The notes beneath the pieces were generated by a model, which had not been told where the DNA came from, ran no database searches, and saw nothing but the letters and a program-made list of their open reading frames with translations. Positions 47,548 through 61,164 of a stretch of DNA of 64,000 bases are shown in pieces. Within the stretch, counting starts at the first letter, position 1. The number at the start of each line of letters is the position of its first letter. A program made the translations under genes and the position numbers. Source of the DNA: Whitmania pigra (Eukaryota; Annelida; Clitellata; Hirudinida; Haemopidae); the NCBI GenBank assembly GCA_021613335.1, contig JAJTWR010000335.1:371001-435000 (forward strand), in the 5' to 3' direction.

Positions 47548-49999
47548 ATGGGATGTTTCCACAGCAAAGATGAGAAAGTAGCTTCTCTGCGCTCAAAACA
47601 AATTGATTTGAAATTAAAAAACGATCAAGCATTAGCGTCCAGACAAGTTAAACTCCTTCTCCTAGGTAAGTGCTGAAATGCTTTTGCTGCTGAAGAAAGT
47701 GACATTGCAATTACCTTGATGTAGGTGCTGGGGAATCAGGAAAGAGTACATTTGTCAAGCAAATAAAGTGAGTTTTGGTCTATATTGCTTTTATTGTTTA
47801 AGCTTGTGTTTTGCTTATTGCTTATGGAAATGTATCCAGAAAAATTGTCAATCTTCAAATCATGCTTTATTGTCAATCATATGCTACTGTCAAAAATTTA
47901 AAAATAATTACATATTTCTCACATATTTTCGCTTAATAAGATGCTTTCACAAGGTACGCGATGCCTTGTGCATCTTACGCAAATCGCTAAATATTTGCAA
48001 GACTTAGTAACACGACATAGCAATTTCCAACTCGATCTGTTTTCATGACGGATCACGATATTTCCACAATCAGAATAATCCACGAGAACGGCTACTCGGA
48101 CGAGGAATGCTTGAGTTACAAACCTGTCGTCCACAACAACACGGTTCAGAGCCTGGTTGCCATCATACATGCCATGGGGCAACTGAAGATTGACTTTTCA
48201 AACCAAGATTGCATGGTTGGTGACTACTAATGTTTATGGATGCTGGGAACATTTTAATATTCATACTGGTTTTGTAAAAGGTCGAAATGAAATTATTTGT
48301 GTCATTGCATTATGTGCACGGATCAGGAGAGATGAGATTAATTTAATTATTTATTATTGCATCGACCTTTGAACATGTATTCATGGCTATGACTTCATTG
48401 CATGGCATTTAAGCCGATGTTTCTAAGCGAATCGAACGATCCTTTGTCATCAGAAAGAAGCAAGGCAGATGTTCCACATGATCAGTGGCATGGAGGACGT
48501 CCTTTTGACCCCTGAACTGGGTCAGGTCATGAGAAGGTTGTGGAAGGATTCGGGAGTGCAGAGGTGCTTCCAGCGGTCGAGAGAGTACCAACTGAATGAC
48601 TCTGCTGAGTAGTAAGTCATTGTCATTGTTTTTGTCATTGTTATTGTGATTGTCATTGTGATTTTGTGCTTCAGTCAGCAGAGTTATTGATCTTTAATCT
48701 ACATACGTGGAAGTATTGATTATGAAATGATGTCGGCGTACATTTGCTCGAGATTTGTAAAAACTGAATGGATTGAAATATTAATCAATCAATCTAACTC
48801 TGAGTTTTCGGTTTCAGCTTCCTGAACTCCCTCGAAAGGATCAGTCAAATCAATTACAGGCCCATGCCGCAGGATGTACTGAGGACGAGAGTCAAAACCA
48901 CAGGCATCGTGGAGACCCACTTCAATCTCAAGGGACTCAATTTCAAGTGAGTTTGGTGCTAAAATATCTTCATTTCGTATAGATTTTCTTTTTAGACTTT
49001 CCTTTGCTCTGAATTTTGTCGGCACGTTTTTTTCAACGATCGTTTTTCTACAATTCTCGATTCCGAGAATCTTTTGATTTTGATAATGACGGTCGTTTAG
49101 AAGTTTCATTTCGTTTATGAACTAGCGTACATCCCCATGCCGTTATTTCAGATTACTATGTGAATGATTTTTTTTGTATGCTTTATCAAATCAAATACTG
49201 TTGTTATTGGATTCATTAATATTTACTGAGACCAGCTTTTTATGACTGAAGGCTGGTTGACATCGGAGGTCAAAGGTCAGAGCGCAAGAAATGGATTCAC
49301 TGCTTCGAAGGGGTGACGGCCATCATCTTTTTGGTTGCCCTCAGCGAATATGATCTCTCTCTAGCTGAGGATCAAGAAATGGTTGGTTCCAAATTACTTA
49401 ACTACTTGGTTACTTAACTGACAATAACAATAACTCATTTAATTCATTGAATGAAACACTAACTTATTAATTTATTCCTTCAACAATTTAGAATCGCATG
49501 ATGGAAAGTGTGAGACTGTTTGATTCGATCTGCAACAATCGCTGGTTCAAGGAAACCTCGATGATACTCTTCCTCAACAAGAAGGATTTGTTCGAGGCGA
49601 AGATCAAAACTTCGCCACTTTCTGTCTGCTTTCCAGAGTACAGAGGTAAATTGGAAACTTAAAGTTGGGTGATTTGCATACAAAATTTATTTACCTTTGA
49701 AAAGTTGTTTTAACATATTTAAAGAAATTTAAGCCAAACAAAACTTAAGCTACGAACAAAGCCAGAACATGTTGCACGAAAAAATCGTTCTTAAATCGGC
49801 AATTTCAGGCAAGAACACCTACGAGGAGGCGAGCGCGTTCATCCGCAAAAGATTTGAAGGTTTGAACCAGCGACCGGAGGCCAAGGAGATATACACGCAC
49901 TTCACCTGTGCCACGGACACCAGCAACGTCCAGTTTGTCTTCGAATCTGTCAGCGACATCATCATCAAGAACAACCTCAAAGATTGCGGCCTGTTTTGA
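47548..49999 (+). CDS. Heterotrimeric G protein alpha subunit, Gi/o class
   Basis: GTPase that relays signals from receptors at the plasma membrane, classically inhibiting adenylyl cyclase. Eight in-phase exons: 47548-47665, 47725-47767, 48074-48215, 48454-48611, 48818-48946, 49252-49381, 49492-49645, 49809-49999, giving 354 residues, the exact length of Gi alpha. MGCFHS provides myristoylation (Gly2) and palmitoylation (Cys3) sites. GAGESGKST is the P-loop; [14 protein letters not shown] is switch I with the conserved Arg; [12 protein letters not shown] is switch II with the catalytic Gln; NKKD and TCATD bind guanine. The end NNLKDCGLF has the Cys at -4 that marks Gi/o. Small departures from Gi are KLVDIGGQ in place of KMFDVGGQ and [17 protein letters not shown]. 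The donors of exons 3 and 6 are both ATG|GTTGGT. Gi is more likely than Go. Confidence 0.96.
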
Positions 50000-52735
50000 T
50001 CGCGTCTAAGCGGTCGACGTCGTTCTACTCGATCGGCCGAGAAAATTGTTGATCGTCTGTTGTTAATCATGGAAATTCTTGTGCATATCATATTTTATTT
50101 AGTATTTCTCGTTGTCCGTTCTGAACGTGCAAATGTCGGAGCGACCGAGAGTGAATTCGAGAGCCAGTGGCAGAGTTGAAAGCCGGCTTTGAAGAAAGTT
50201 TGAAATTTATTTGCAGATCAGTTCACAATCTTGTAGTTGTAGATTTACGGCTTTCCACTGCAAAATCATGATGTTCGGATTCCGCACAAGTAGACGAGCT
50301 TTTTGAAGGTTTGGTCTTTGAGACGTAGTTAAATTTTGATCCTTGTTTGAATGGCTGCTAAGCAACTGTGGACAAGTACACAGCTCCAACGTATTCTAAT
50401 TTTATTTCTGGTGTTCTCGCTTCGGAAGAATGATACGAACTTTTGTGAACGCTCGTCTTGTGATCTCACGGTGAATGCTTGAAATTTTAGCTCTGATTGA
50501 CATGTATTAAAATACCATTTTCTCAGTTCAACGTCGAAATATTCTGCTGCCGATCAGAAACCATTGATATCAAAATCCAGTGAGAATTACCTCCATTTTT
50601 CGCCAAGGCAGTTTCCATCTTTAGAAATGCTATCATAGTCTTGTCGGCAGCTATAGCCCTCAGCCGAGTGTTACAGTGAACCCGTCCCAGTAAATTATTT
50701 TTGGGATAATGGCTGTTTTACGTTATTTGTAAATTTTTTTGATGTTTTGCCTGTCCTTTGCAGGTCATCGATTAGCCATTAACCATGTTTTTACTCACTT
50801 AGAGCTTTGATTTATAATTTAAAGAAATGAACAAGCAAAAGAATATGGTGTTAATTTTTTTATAAATTTGTGGCAATACCCAAGGAATTGCATCTTGCAA
50901 AATGTCAGAAAACCTCTCGTGGAACATTACTGTTTACCAATGTTAGCTGATGTAACAATTCGTTGCAGTCAAAAAATTCAATAATCGTTTCTGCAAAAAT
51001 TAAATAACAAGTTCCAGATAATTTAGTCCGATAAGAATTTCGACATTTTTTCCATTCGCAACCCGGAGGCTCCGTAATCTCCAGAAATATCCAAAAGTGC
51101 AAGCAACAAATGTGATCAGGACGAGGACGTGCACCGTCCGATGAATGATTCTCCCGAATTCGCTCGTGAGATTTTTCAATGCCTCGGCATCGCCAGAAAT
51201 ACAATCACGACAACTGACAAAAAAAATACTACTTGAAAAGTTATTGACCCCGTTACTGTCGTTTTAAGGACACAAAAATGCATAAGTTAAGCTGAGATTA
51301 CGTAATGCTCATGAGACTTATGACAGTTCACTTGACTTAAGGTCCAATGTTGCAACGACAACAGAACAACAACCTCGCAACAGGAATCAAGTTCAGTTTC
51401 TCATGAGCATGGAATTTTTTACGAATCTTGGAAAATGAGGAGTGAAGTGAAGTGACAATTTGTTGATTTCAAATAAACAAACAAAAAAAAAGGTGACCTC
51501 TGACCTGTCGACCGACTCGAGAATGAGACACGTTTGTTTTCTTTTACAACGACAACAGTAGCAATTAATTAATTTCGTCGTCGCCTCGGCACCGGGAAGC
51601 CGAGAGATGTTTTTAGTCCCGGAGTGTTACAAGTTAAGTTAAGTTAGGTCAGGTTAGATTAAGTTATGAGTTAAGTTAAGTTACGACGTGACCACAACAA
51701 ACGACAAGTGAATGCGCATGAACTCAAAATGAAGAATGCAAAAAAAAACATCCCGTTACTAAATTGGTTGATTAAATTGATTAAATATACTCGGAAATCC
51801 TAGGACAAAATCACCTTCTTTAAATATGCACGTCGACGACGGTAAATATCATGTAACGACGATATTAGACCATAAATAGGAGGCCGCCATATTCACAGCA
51901 GACCGACAATAAATAAATAGGACACGAACATCGACACGTTGCCACAATGGGACGAGTTCAAAAGTAAATATTGTCGAATATTGTCATCAAATTATAATCG
52001 AGCTAAATGAAGAAGAACATCCCAAAAATTAGAACAGTCATTTTTGTTTCAATTTTTCGTACCAATTTACGAGGAACATGAAAAAGTCAAATTATTCCGC
52101 GGCCAGTTCAACTGCCCAGGCGGGCAACTGGCGACTAAATTGTAAACAGTCGTAGTTCGCAATTGTCCTTCGAAAAAGTTCAATAAAGGATGAGAAGATG
52201 AAGAGAAGTCGAGAGAGAGAGAGTTAAGGAAAGTCAAGTTTACAATAATAGTAAAGAAACAATAAAAAAAAAAAAATAAACTGCATTTTCAATCCAATAA
52301 ACAAATACTACTACCGACAAATACGGCGCCCACGAAATCAGTGACTTCTTTCAGGCGAATCGTGCAGAGTCGGTTTCGGCGAACGGCTACTGCTTAGCCG
52401 AACTAGGCCGTACGGTCTTTTACGCAGAATAATTTTCAGTTAACTTACATTATAATAAGAGATGAAAGTAAACACTCTGCACCAAAAATAGACCATTAAA
52501 AAAAGAAATAAACAAGAGAAAACTAAACAAGCAACTTTGGGACGAAGGGGAGGTCAAAAGATTCGGCACTTGAAAGGCTCAGTCTCAGTACGGAGAGAGG
52601 CAAGAGAGTCAGACCCAGATAAGAAAAGAGACTGGAGATGGTGATTGAAGATTCTCAGATTGGGATGGATCGATGGTTTGGAAATGAAGAGATGGATGAT
52701 GTTGATGAGGATGACGACGGTGATGGCGAATTCTT
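50000..52735. other. Convergent 3' region between the G alpha and PIM-like genes
   Basis: No exon-like frame on either strand. It should hold both 3' UTRs. There are TTAAG/GTTAAGTTAAG runs at about 51630-51690 and a GAGAGAGAG run near 52214. Candidate AATAAA hexamers occur on both strands (for example the plus-strand one near 51472). Nothing else recognised. Confidence 0.5.
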
Positions 52736-55700
52736 CTATTGCTGGTGGAACCAGGGATGCTGCAAGAGCTGTAGCAGAGTAGGACGTTCGTCCGCCTCGT
52801 ACGTCAGACACTGCTCGATCAGATCTTGACATTCTGCCGAAGAAGGTTTAAACGGATTAATTAACTAATTGATAGTCGAACTTTTAAATTCAAATCAGCA
52901 ACAATAATTGAATGCTGAATTATTTCTAATAAAAATAACAAAAAATCAATAATCACCTTCAGAAATTTCTCTCCTGTAGAAAGGCTTGGCCCTCAAGATT
53001 TGCTCGTCCTTGTGAAAGGGTATGTCGCCGCAGACCATGTCGTAGAGGAGGATCCCGAGCGACCAAACCGCTGCCGGCTCAGCCCTGTAACTGTGGTCCC
53101 TGATCCACTCTGGAGGACTGTACAGTCTCGTGCCTAAAATAAAATTAAGTAATTAAATAATAATAGTGGGAAATTTGTTAAAACACCTAATGGTTATGTA
53201 ATAAATACCCATCGATCATCAAACAACACAGTAGCAGCAACCTCACCACCAACATCCCCCCAAAAACACACAGAAAAAAAAATCCAAAAATTAGGCAGCT
53301 GAGTCCCGATAGCGAGTAGCACAAATTAAGGACCCTAAGCAGTAAGGCAGGCAGGCAGGCAGGCAATCAACACCCCTAGACTCGTGAGAGGGACAAACAG
53401 ACGAACAATGAAGGAAAGGAGCGCAGATGTAACTTCAAAAGACAAGGGTAGGAACGAGCTCACGCTTAGACAAACAAACAGCTCCACTTAACTACAGGTG
53501 AGCAGTGAGGCAGGTGTGCAAAGTGCGTGGGTTTATCGATCGACACTGGCAATCAAACAGCACTTGGAGTTATGGACGGTTAGAAATTGCAAGTTTCTCG
53601 AAAGGAAACAAAGAGGCAACAACAGTAATAGCCTGGACGAGTCAATCGATGCTCCACGAAATCAACAAGAAGGTACACATGCCTCTCTCTCCATATCAAT
53701 ATCTCTCCCTTTGATATTAATAATAATAACCTTATTTGTTTCTATCTCTCTAGCAACCATCGTTATCAACATCGACGCTGCCAACAGCTCCATGGCAACG
53801 CATCATGCTTCAAGTGCAGAAAGATGGAAACTGAAACAATGAAACCTAACACCTGTCACAGGTGGTTCCCGCCAGACCGAAATCGGTCAGGCGTGGCAAC
53901 GGGACATTAATCAGTAATTCAGCTATCGGCAATTCTTCCAATCATCCTAAAGAAAATCACTCCATGCTTCAGTGAATCCTCCCGACAATTTGCAGACAAC
54001 TAAATCATAACAGCTGCATAACGCAAAGTTTATGTGGGTAGACTCAGGCAACTATTTATACTTCACCAGACAAAGTTAGAATACTTGCAAGCAGGCTTTG
54101 CAATCCCGTTTGCAATCTGCACGTTGTTTCTCATCAGTAGACTCAAAAAATAAAAAAATAAAAATAAACAAAATAATGAAAAGAAGAGAAACTCAGAACT
54201 AAAAATATCCCACAAACCACTACACCGAAAGCAGACGTAAATGTTCAGTAACAACCGATTAATGCCGACAAGTTTGTTGACAAGTAAGGTAGGACATAAA
54301 ACCCAGGTGCTTGTTTAATATTCAGACACTTGGAGTGGCCAAAAAGTCAGAGTCCAAATCCCTGAAGAGGTCGAGATAACAGCAGACGACATTCATCTGA
54401 ATCGAAAATGGCTCCTATGAAAGTATCAAGAAGTAAACAAGAGCCCCAGCCCACGCATATTTCCTAAAAAACAATGGCGGAGAAATTTAAAAAAAAATAA
54501 GGCACAGCTAGATACATAATGGATAGGTTACCGGTGTCATGGTGTACTCGATGACCCTCAACCGATAGAGGTGGTGAAAATCAATTTAATCGATTGCTCC
54601 AAAAAATTTGAACACTTTGTTGTTGCTGTTTTTGGGAAAGTAGAACAGACTCTAAATTGCGTTGTCTCAGTCATGTCAACGTTTTACATTTCAACATTTT
54701 AATCCCCTAATTTTACTCATGACTTTGTATTTATTGATAATATGGTTTTGTTCTTTTGGAGTTGCTCAATGTTCTGAGAGACTGCATCGATCATCTCAGG
54801 GTAGGTTTTACACAAGCTAGCAGAGAAACAACAACAACAACAGAAGCAACAACGACTGCAACAACAGCAACAACAAGAAGAGATAGCTAAACGAAAATCT
54901 AACTGAAACAAGAAGCAAGCACAAGCTGTTCAGTCGTCTGACTCAGTTTCGATTACATTGACAACACTTCATCAGTGAACAACAATATCAATTGCTTTTC
55001 ACGTGATGAATAGAATAGATAAAGAAAAACAGGCAAATCCAATTTCAACTCTGAGTACTTCTAAATAGGTCATCATCCTCAGGTAAGGGAGCACAAAAAA
55101 GGTGAAATGGAAACAAAAATGTGAAATGGAAAAAGAACAGGTGTTACTGTGCTGGATTGTTGATGCTAAATTTCCACCTAGCCAAGCAGTCAGCAACCAC
55201 TAGGGTGGTTTTATGAAAGGTTAAGAGGTTACGACACGTTGATTGCTATCATCGATCAAGGTCATGATTGCAATCATGATCTCAAGAGAGAAGGCTAGCT
55301 AGACAACAAGGCAAGTGAAGCTGCAACTGAAGTCATCTTCGTGATATAACAACTGCAATAACGTCTAACATAAAGTACAATAACAACAACAACACAACAA
55401 CGTCATCATCATAAGATGCAAATGATGTCAACATCACAGGACCAATAGTTGGAAATAGTCAGCATGCATTCGTGCGGAGGAAACATCATCTCATCAGAGG
55501 CTTGTAATAATAATAATATTTAATCTCTCCCGCGTTTAAACGATCATCTCTGTACCTGGTTCAGCCCAACAACGAAATCAAAGTTCATAAGTCAAACCGG
55601 AGCCAAGGTTCAGATTAAAGATTCAGCTGCAGCATTCCAGTGGAATGATGATGATGATGATGAAGAGGAAGATGATGCTAATCAATCATAGCCATTGTCT

Positions 55701-57521
55701 TAGTTTTTGTTTTTTTCTTGCAGCATTTTTTCTTTTCATCGCTACAATGTCTGTCTATATAGCGCGTAGGTGTCCTTCTTGGAACAATTACTCGAGTCCT
55801 TCTGTTGTTAACCAGGATGCAGGACACAATTATTAGAGAGAATCTTTTATATCGTTGATGATACCGATTATGATAATGATAATGATTAACGAGATAAAGA
55901 GCAGGAATTTTGTTGCGTTGCTAACGTCGTCAACAAGGATGATTTATGGTGATAATGATGGTGATGATGATGATAATGATATGATGATGAAGGCGGTGAT
56001 GATGACGAACTTGGATTAGGGAAACGAACCAGGCAAAGCAATGACAAGAGAACAAATGGGTACTACTACTACTACTACTACTAATACTAATAATAATAAT
56101 AATAATAAATTAATACTTCAAAACAAGTACACATTCAGCGTAAATACGTTGCCATGTGATCACTCGTGATTTTTATTAATATCATCATCATGCTCATCAC
56201 CATCACTACCACCACCATCTATCCGCAGGATAACGTGATCTGTCAATGTCCTACTTATTTATTACTATTTACTCTATTATTTACTTTATCATTATTATTA
56301 TTATCATCATTATATCGACTGCGTCCATCAACAAGGAATGTGGACCAGCTTTAGAAACATTTCCTCTAATAGCCTTGACAACCAACCCAGCCAAACCCAC
56401 AGCATTCATTAAGCTGAACAGTGATCCATTTATAGCTACTACAGCTATCATCTTTTACCCTATCCCTCTCGACTTATTGCTGCTATTATTATTATTATTA
56501 CTATTATTATAATTAATATTATTATTATAATTATTATTAATTATCATCATCTGGACCGAGAATAGACTCACCGTTGAATTGCGTGTAGACTTCATCGTCG
56601 CTGTCGGCATCATCCCCGGCGTCTATGCCCGAGCCGAAATCTATGACTTTCAGATCGGGAACGGCCTCTCTGTCCCAGTGGCCGTCCTCGCCGAGCTCCC
56701 CTCGGTCCTCCCCGAGGTCGAGGATGATGTTCTCGTCCTTGATGTCATTGTGGTAGATGCCTCTTCTCTTCAGTTCAACCATGACGGTGACGAGTCTATA
56801 GAGGAATATCCTGGCCTCCTGCTCTTGTAGGAAGACCTTTTCGGTGATGTAGTCGAAGAGATCCTTGCACCTGCCCGGCCTCTCTAGGACCAGTATGTAA
56901 GAGTCCTCGAGCTCGTACTGGTCCAGTAACTGGATGACCCCGTCGGCACCCGATGACCTCTTCAGTAGGTTGACCTCTAGAGGCATCACCTTGCCCGTGT
57001 CCTCGTCCTGATATAATGAAATGTTCATCGTTGTTGTCATTCCTACAGGCTTACGTGGGATGTTGATACAGAGAGGTGATGGTTATACTATTGACGACGA
57101 CGACGACGATGATGATGGTGATGGTGATGACGTCGATCGAGGATGAGAGATGAGTATGAGACAGTGAGGGGAGACTTCGGATCGATAAAGAAAAAAAAAT
57201 CAGCACACCAGCAGCAATGTTCAGCCCACGTTAGAAAAAAAAAAGTTATTATTACAGTCGGTCGTACTTGCAGCTGCGACAAGTGCTGCTGCTGCTGCTA
57301 CTACTACTACTACGACGACGACGTCGATGATAGTGTTGTTTAAGAGATGATGATGATGATGATAATGATCGTTCTCGACAAAAATGTTACCTCGCGCGCC
57401 AAATAGCCGGCCCAGAGGCGTTCTTGTAATAGCTGAATAAATACCCAGAGTACATGTAAGCACCACCCAGTAAAAGTATTCAGCCATTACGTATGTGAAT
57501 GAATGCATGTGTGTGTGCGTG

Positions 57522-57553
<32 letters not shown>

Positions 57554-60500
57554 CAAGTATGGCTGGCTGGATGGATGGATGGGTGGGTGTAATTGTGTGC
57601 GCTCTGAGCGCTGCATGAATGCGCTTATGGGCGTGATGATTATGATAATGATGATCACGTTGGAGATCGTCGAGAATAAAATGTCGAGAATTTTTTTTTT
57701 TTAGAATCTGATAGACAGAGCCATGTATGTGCATCTGCTTTATTCCGATGCTGATGCTATTAATAAATGTTGTTATCACGGGGCTGAGTGTATTTTTGGC
57801 TCCCAACAGGAAAGACCTGTTGTTGCTGTTGTTAATGCTGTTAATCGACTGAGTAGTAGATTGAGGCCCACTACAAAGCCCGTGGAGGGAGTGGGCGGAT
57901 CGTCGGACGGTCTGCCAATAAGCTGTCGCTGTCGTTGCTTTTCAAATGTCAAACGTCGACAAGTACGTCATTGCACCTATGAACTTGTTAGCACTCTTGT
58001 TGCGCAGTGCAGGTGAGAAGGTGCATAAGAAAAATTGTCATTTACCACTCATTGACATTCAGTACATAACCTGGAGGCCAAAGCCTATCACATCATTATC
58101 AGTCATCTCCATCATGGCCATCATCATCATCATCATCGACCACTAGGAAATAAGCGAACTTAAAGCATGCCATTAATGAAATAATTAAAATATTAGGAGA
58201 AGAAATTATGGATTTATGAGGAGGCAACAAGTTCTAATGGGGAAGTACACGAGTAGAGTAGGAAAAAACCACCCGAAGGCTGAAACCAAGAAGCAATTAT
58301 AAAGGACATATGAACCTGATAGCATGGGTATTGCTGCTGCTGCTGATGATAATGATGATGAAGTTGATGGGAAATTAATGGCAATGAAGATGATGGGAAA
58401 TTAATGGCAGCAATGGTGATGGCAGATGTTATTGATGGTTTAGAGATTCTAGTAGAAAGGTTTGGCATAATAGTAGAATATTAGAAATAAGTTACTCAAC
58501 TAACCCTATGCCATGACGTGACCTTTGACTTGTCAACGTGCTTGATGGCAACCTGATTTAAACAAAACAGCATTCTTTTACAATCATAATTCTATTTATT
58601 AGTTAGATTTAAAAATAAGCTGTGCATGATGAAATGAAAATGGTCAAGATCCATATTATTAGTCTTAAAAGTTAACTTGACCGGATATGTTTTAGGCACA
58701 TTAATTATTAGTAATTGTTGCCAAAATACCAAAATAACCGAAACAAAAAAATAACTATCGTTAGGTTAAGCATCGGGTTGAATCTTTAAAAAATTAAGTC
58801 GACAGTTTTGATTTTCAGTTTCAGCCAGAGTCATTTAAAAACTAAAATCAAACTCAAAGGTTGTTTTGAGTTTCATCTTTCAAGCTCATCAAGTTATCTT
58901 CAGTTCATCAACCTCTGTGCATCAGTTTCCCCAATGTGTGGATTATATGCTTTTGTTGACATCAATCGGGTACTCAATAACTCTCATGTTTACAAAAGCA
59001 GGGATCTCTTGATTTCGAAACTACGCAGATAAAAGTTTTTTTAGAAAAACGTACAAAAGGAGTGGAAAATTGGGCCAATGTTATTGCCCAAAGATTATTT
59101 GAAAATGCAAAATTCTCAGCGAAAAAATATTTTCGATAAATAAAAAAATATAATGATCAGCAAAAAATCTTTAATAGATTTTCCATTCAATTACTCTCGG
59201 CTTTCTTAAATTGATTCTCGAATTCGTCATGACCTGGGAGGGGACTTTTTCATTCTTCCACCGTCATTCAACCCATCCAGATCGGGAACCCCACGTCCTT
59301 TCTGGGTTTAATCCGAACGAGGGGTCGATGATGAAAGCTCGCAATGAACGATCATTGGCTTCCAAACACTTCACTGAGTGTTTCACTAAGAGCTAAGACT
59401 TACTGCTACCGATTCCGAGCAAAGCAAACTCTCTTGCACCAAGAAGCGACTGGAAATACCAGAATATTAACCATTCCTTATAAGGAATCCTGGTTAAAAG
59501 TGCGAGCTAGCAGACGCAAGAGTGCGACCTCTGACTTTTCCTTTTTTTAAAAATATGTTTTCCACGGTTCTGGGCTGCGAGCTCAGATTTCTCAGTAGCA
59601 CAACATTCTTTGGAAATTATGTTTTTCGGTGCGCACGGTTTTGAGGCGGATCTAAAACCAGGAGAGGAATTCGAAACTAATCTGATCCCCGAGATTAAAC
59701 AGCCGAATATAAAGATGGCGATCCCCGAGCATAATGCAGAGGGCGGGTATCGAGACGAGCTGCTAAATAACTCACCGGCTTTTGGTCCAGCTGCCTCGTT
59801 CCGGCGTAAACCGTTCCGAACCCTCCGTTGCCGATTACCCTTTCCACGACGTACTTGGTCTCGAACGTCCTCTTCTCAGAAACGCCTGGAGGGGTGATGA
59901 AAAGGTTAGAATGTAATTGGCAGGATGCAATCAAATGAGATTTGTGGCAGCACCATTAAAAGGACCAAATGCACATATAATCACAAGACCCTTAGTCATT
60001 ACATTCATCTTGCTGAATTGATGACATTGCATTGAAATCATTATCATCCATCAGTGGACGTACTGACTTCTTAGGAGGAAAACTTATTTTTTGGAGAGAT
60101 AAATAGAGACATCGATGTTTTTAATCGTTCGGTTGTTTCTTTTTTGCAAACATAACCACAAAACCGATCCATGCTATCTATATTGAAACCAAAACTTTTA
60201 TGCAAAAACAAGTCTAGGAGCAGGACTAAAAATTATATTATTCAATTCTCTAAGAAATATCTCATCCTGTGACATAGAAAAAAGTATCTATAAACATGTG
60301 ATTTGATGCCACTTACAGTAACATCCTATCAGATGTGTACACTCTATTTTAATAAGAAAAATATTTGCAAAAAAGAGTTAAGTACACAAACTGCAGACAG
60401 ACCTAAGGATGAAAACAGTAAAAATTACATCTGGAGTCGACTGTTTGTCCTCAAGCGACTCAGACACTCGACCCATTCAAGGAGTCTGACTGTATACACA

Positions 60501-61164
60501 GAAGCTAGAGAATCGAGTCGCTCTACGCTCTAAACTCAGAGAGGTTTAGAAACAGTGCACATCGCCGTGCTTTATGATCTCAAAAAGAACATCCACCTTG
60601 GAAAAAAAAGAAGGCCTTTAGTAGTCTAGACTTTGTTCTGTCCCCTAGGTCAAAAATTTAAATGCATTTAACTTATTTGCCCATGACTTGTTCTCGAACA
60701 TCTTGAACGCTGCAATACTTCAACACCCAAGTTGAAAATGATCTTAATTTTTGTCTAGTGGTCTGGTTATGACAAGGCAGGCAGAAAATACAGGCAGAAT
60801 AGAAATTGAACAGAAAATCTTAAGTCATCTGATCTTGAGAAAGAAGCCTCTTGTTTTTGGAGTTAAAAACTTCACAAAAAATGCTCACTGATTTCTAATA
60901 CCCACAGACATCAAAAACACCATATGTCTGATAGCGTGAGTGAAAATAATACGAATCATGCAAACCAGACTTACCACCTTCGCGTGGGACTGTACTGGCA
61001 TGGTGGCTGTTGTTGTTGGAGTTGGAACCTCTACTTTTACCCCCTGTTATTTCATGTCGTCGGCATGTTGTCTTTGAGTGGTTTTTCTCTTTCCCGTCAA
61101 GAGATCCGTACACATGTCTGGCGCTAACGTTCGCTTTGGGTTGAATAAATTTTTTGCCGATCAT
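52736..61164 (-). CDS. PIM-like serine/threonine protein kinase
   Basis: Constitutively active cytosolic Ser/Thr kinase of the PIM (CAMK-related) family. Six minus-strand exons join in phase: 60975-61164, 59776-59885, 58505-58552, 56572-57007, 52957-53133, 52736-52833, giving 352 residues; PIM1-3 have about 313-334. Seen in order: a basic Ser/Asn-rich N-terminal tail of about 64 residues; [11 protein letters not shown] (P-loop); [10 protein letters not shown] (catalytic Lys); the PIM hinge [16 protein letters not shown] with its proline; [14 protein letters not shown] (catalytic loop); KVIDFGSG (Mg loop); [20 protein letters not shown] and [19 protein letters not shown]; and [10 protein letters not shown]...[14 protein letters not shown]. 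Oddities: HND replaces the usual HRD, and an acidic insertion of about 20 residues ([16 protein letters not shown]) separates the catalytic loop from DFG. The 48-base exon 3 carrying VAIK lies between long introns. Confidence 0.93.
53134..56571. other. Intron 4 of the PIM-like gene
   Basis: 3.4 kb with GGCA (53345-53368), CAA/ACA (about 54830-54880), GAT (55645-55675) and TAC/TAA (56063-56108) short tracts. Open frames such as 53498-53842 have no recognisable content. No missing kinase segment falls here, because the flanking exons join within the [16 protein letters not shown] motif. Confidence 0.6.
57008..58504. other. Intron 3 of the PIM-like gene
   Basis: 1.5 kb rich in simple repeats: ACG/ATG runs (57092-57130 and 57290-57365) and a GT/TG tract (57509-57553). 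Translation of the GT tract gives a Cys/Val frame that is not a gene. No additional exon recognised. Confidence 0.6.
58553..60974. other. Introns 1 and 2 of the PIM-like gene (around exon 2)
   Basis: Apart from exon 2 (59776-59885) this stretch shows no conserved frame. 59221-59540 is less AT-rich than its surroundings and may hold an old repeat. Small frames such as 60303-60533 are unsupported. Confidence 0.5.

Noticed and set aside
57221..57806. His/Thr-rich minus-strand frames
   Set aside because: They come from GT/CA and ATG/CAT simple repeats in a kinase intron.
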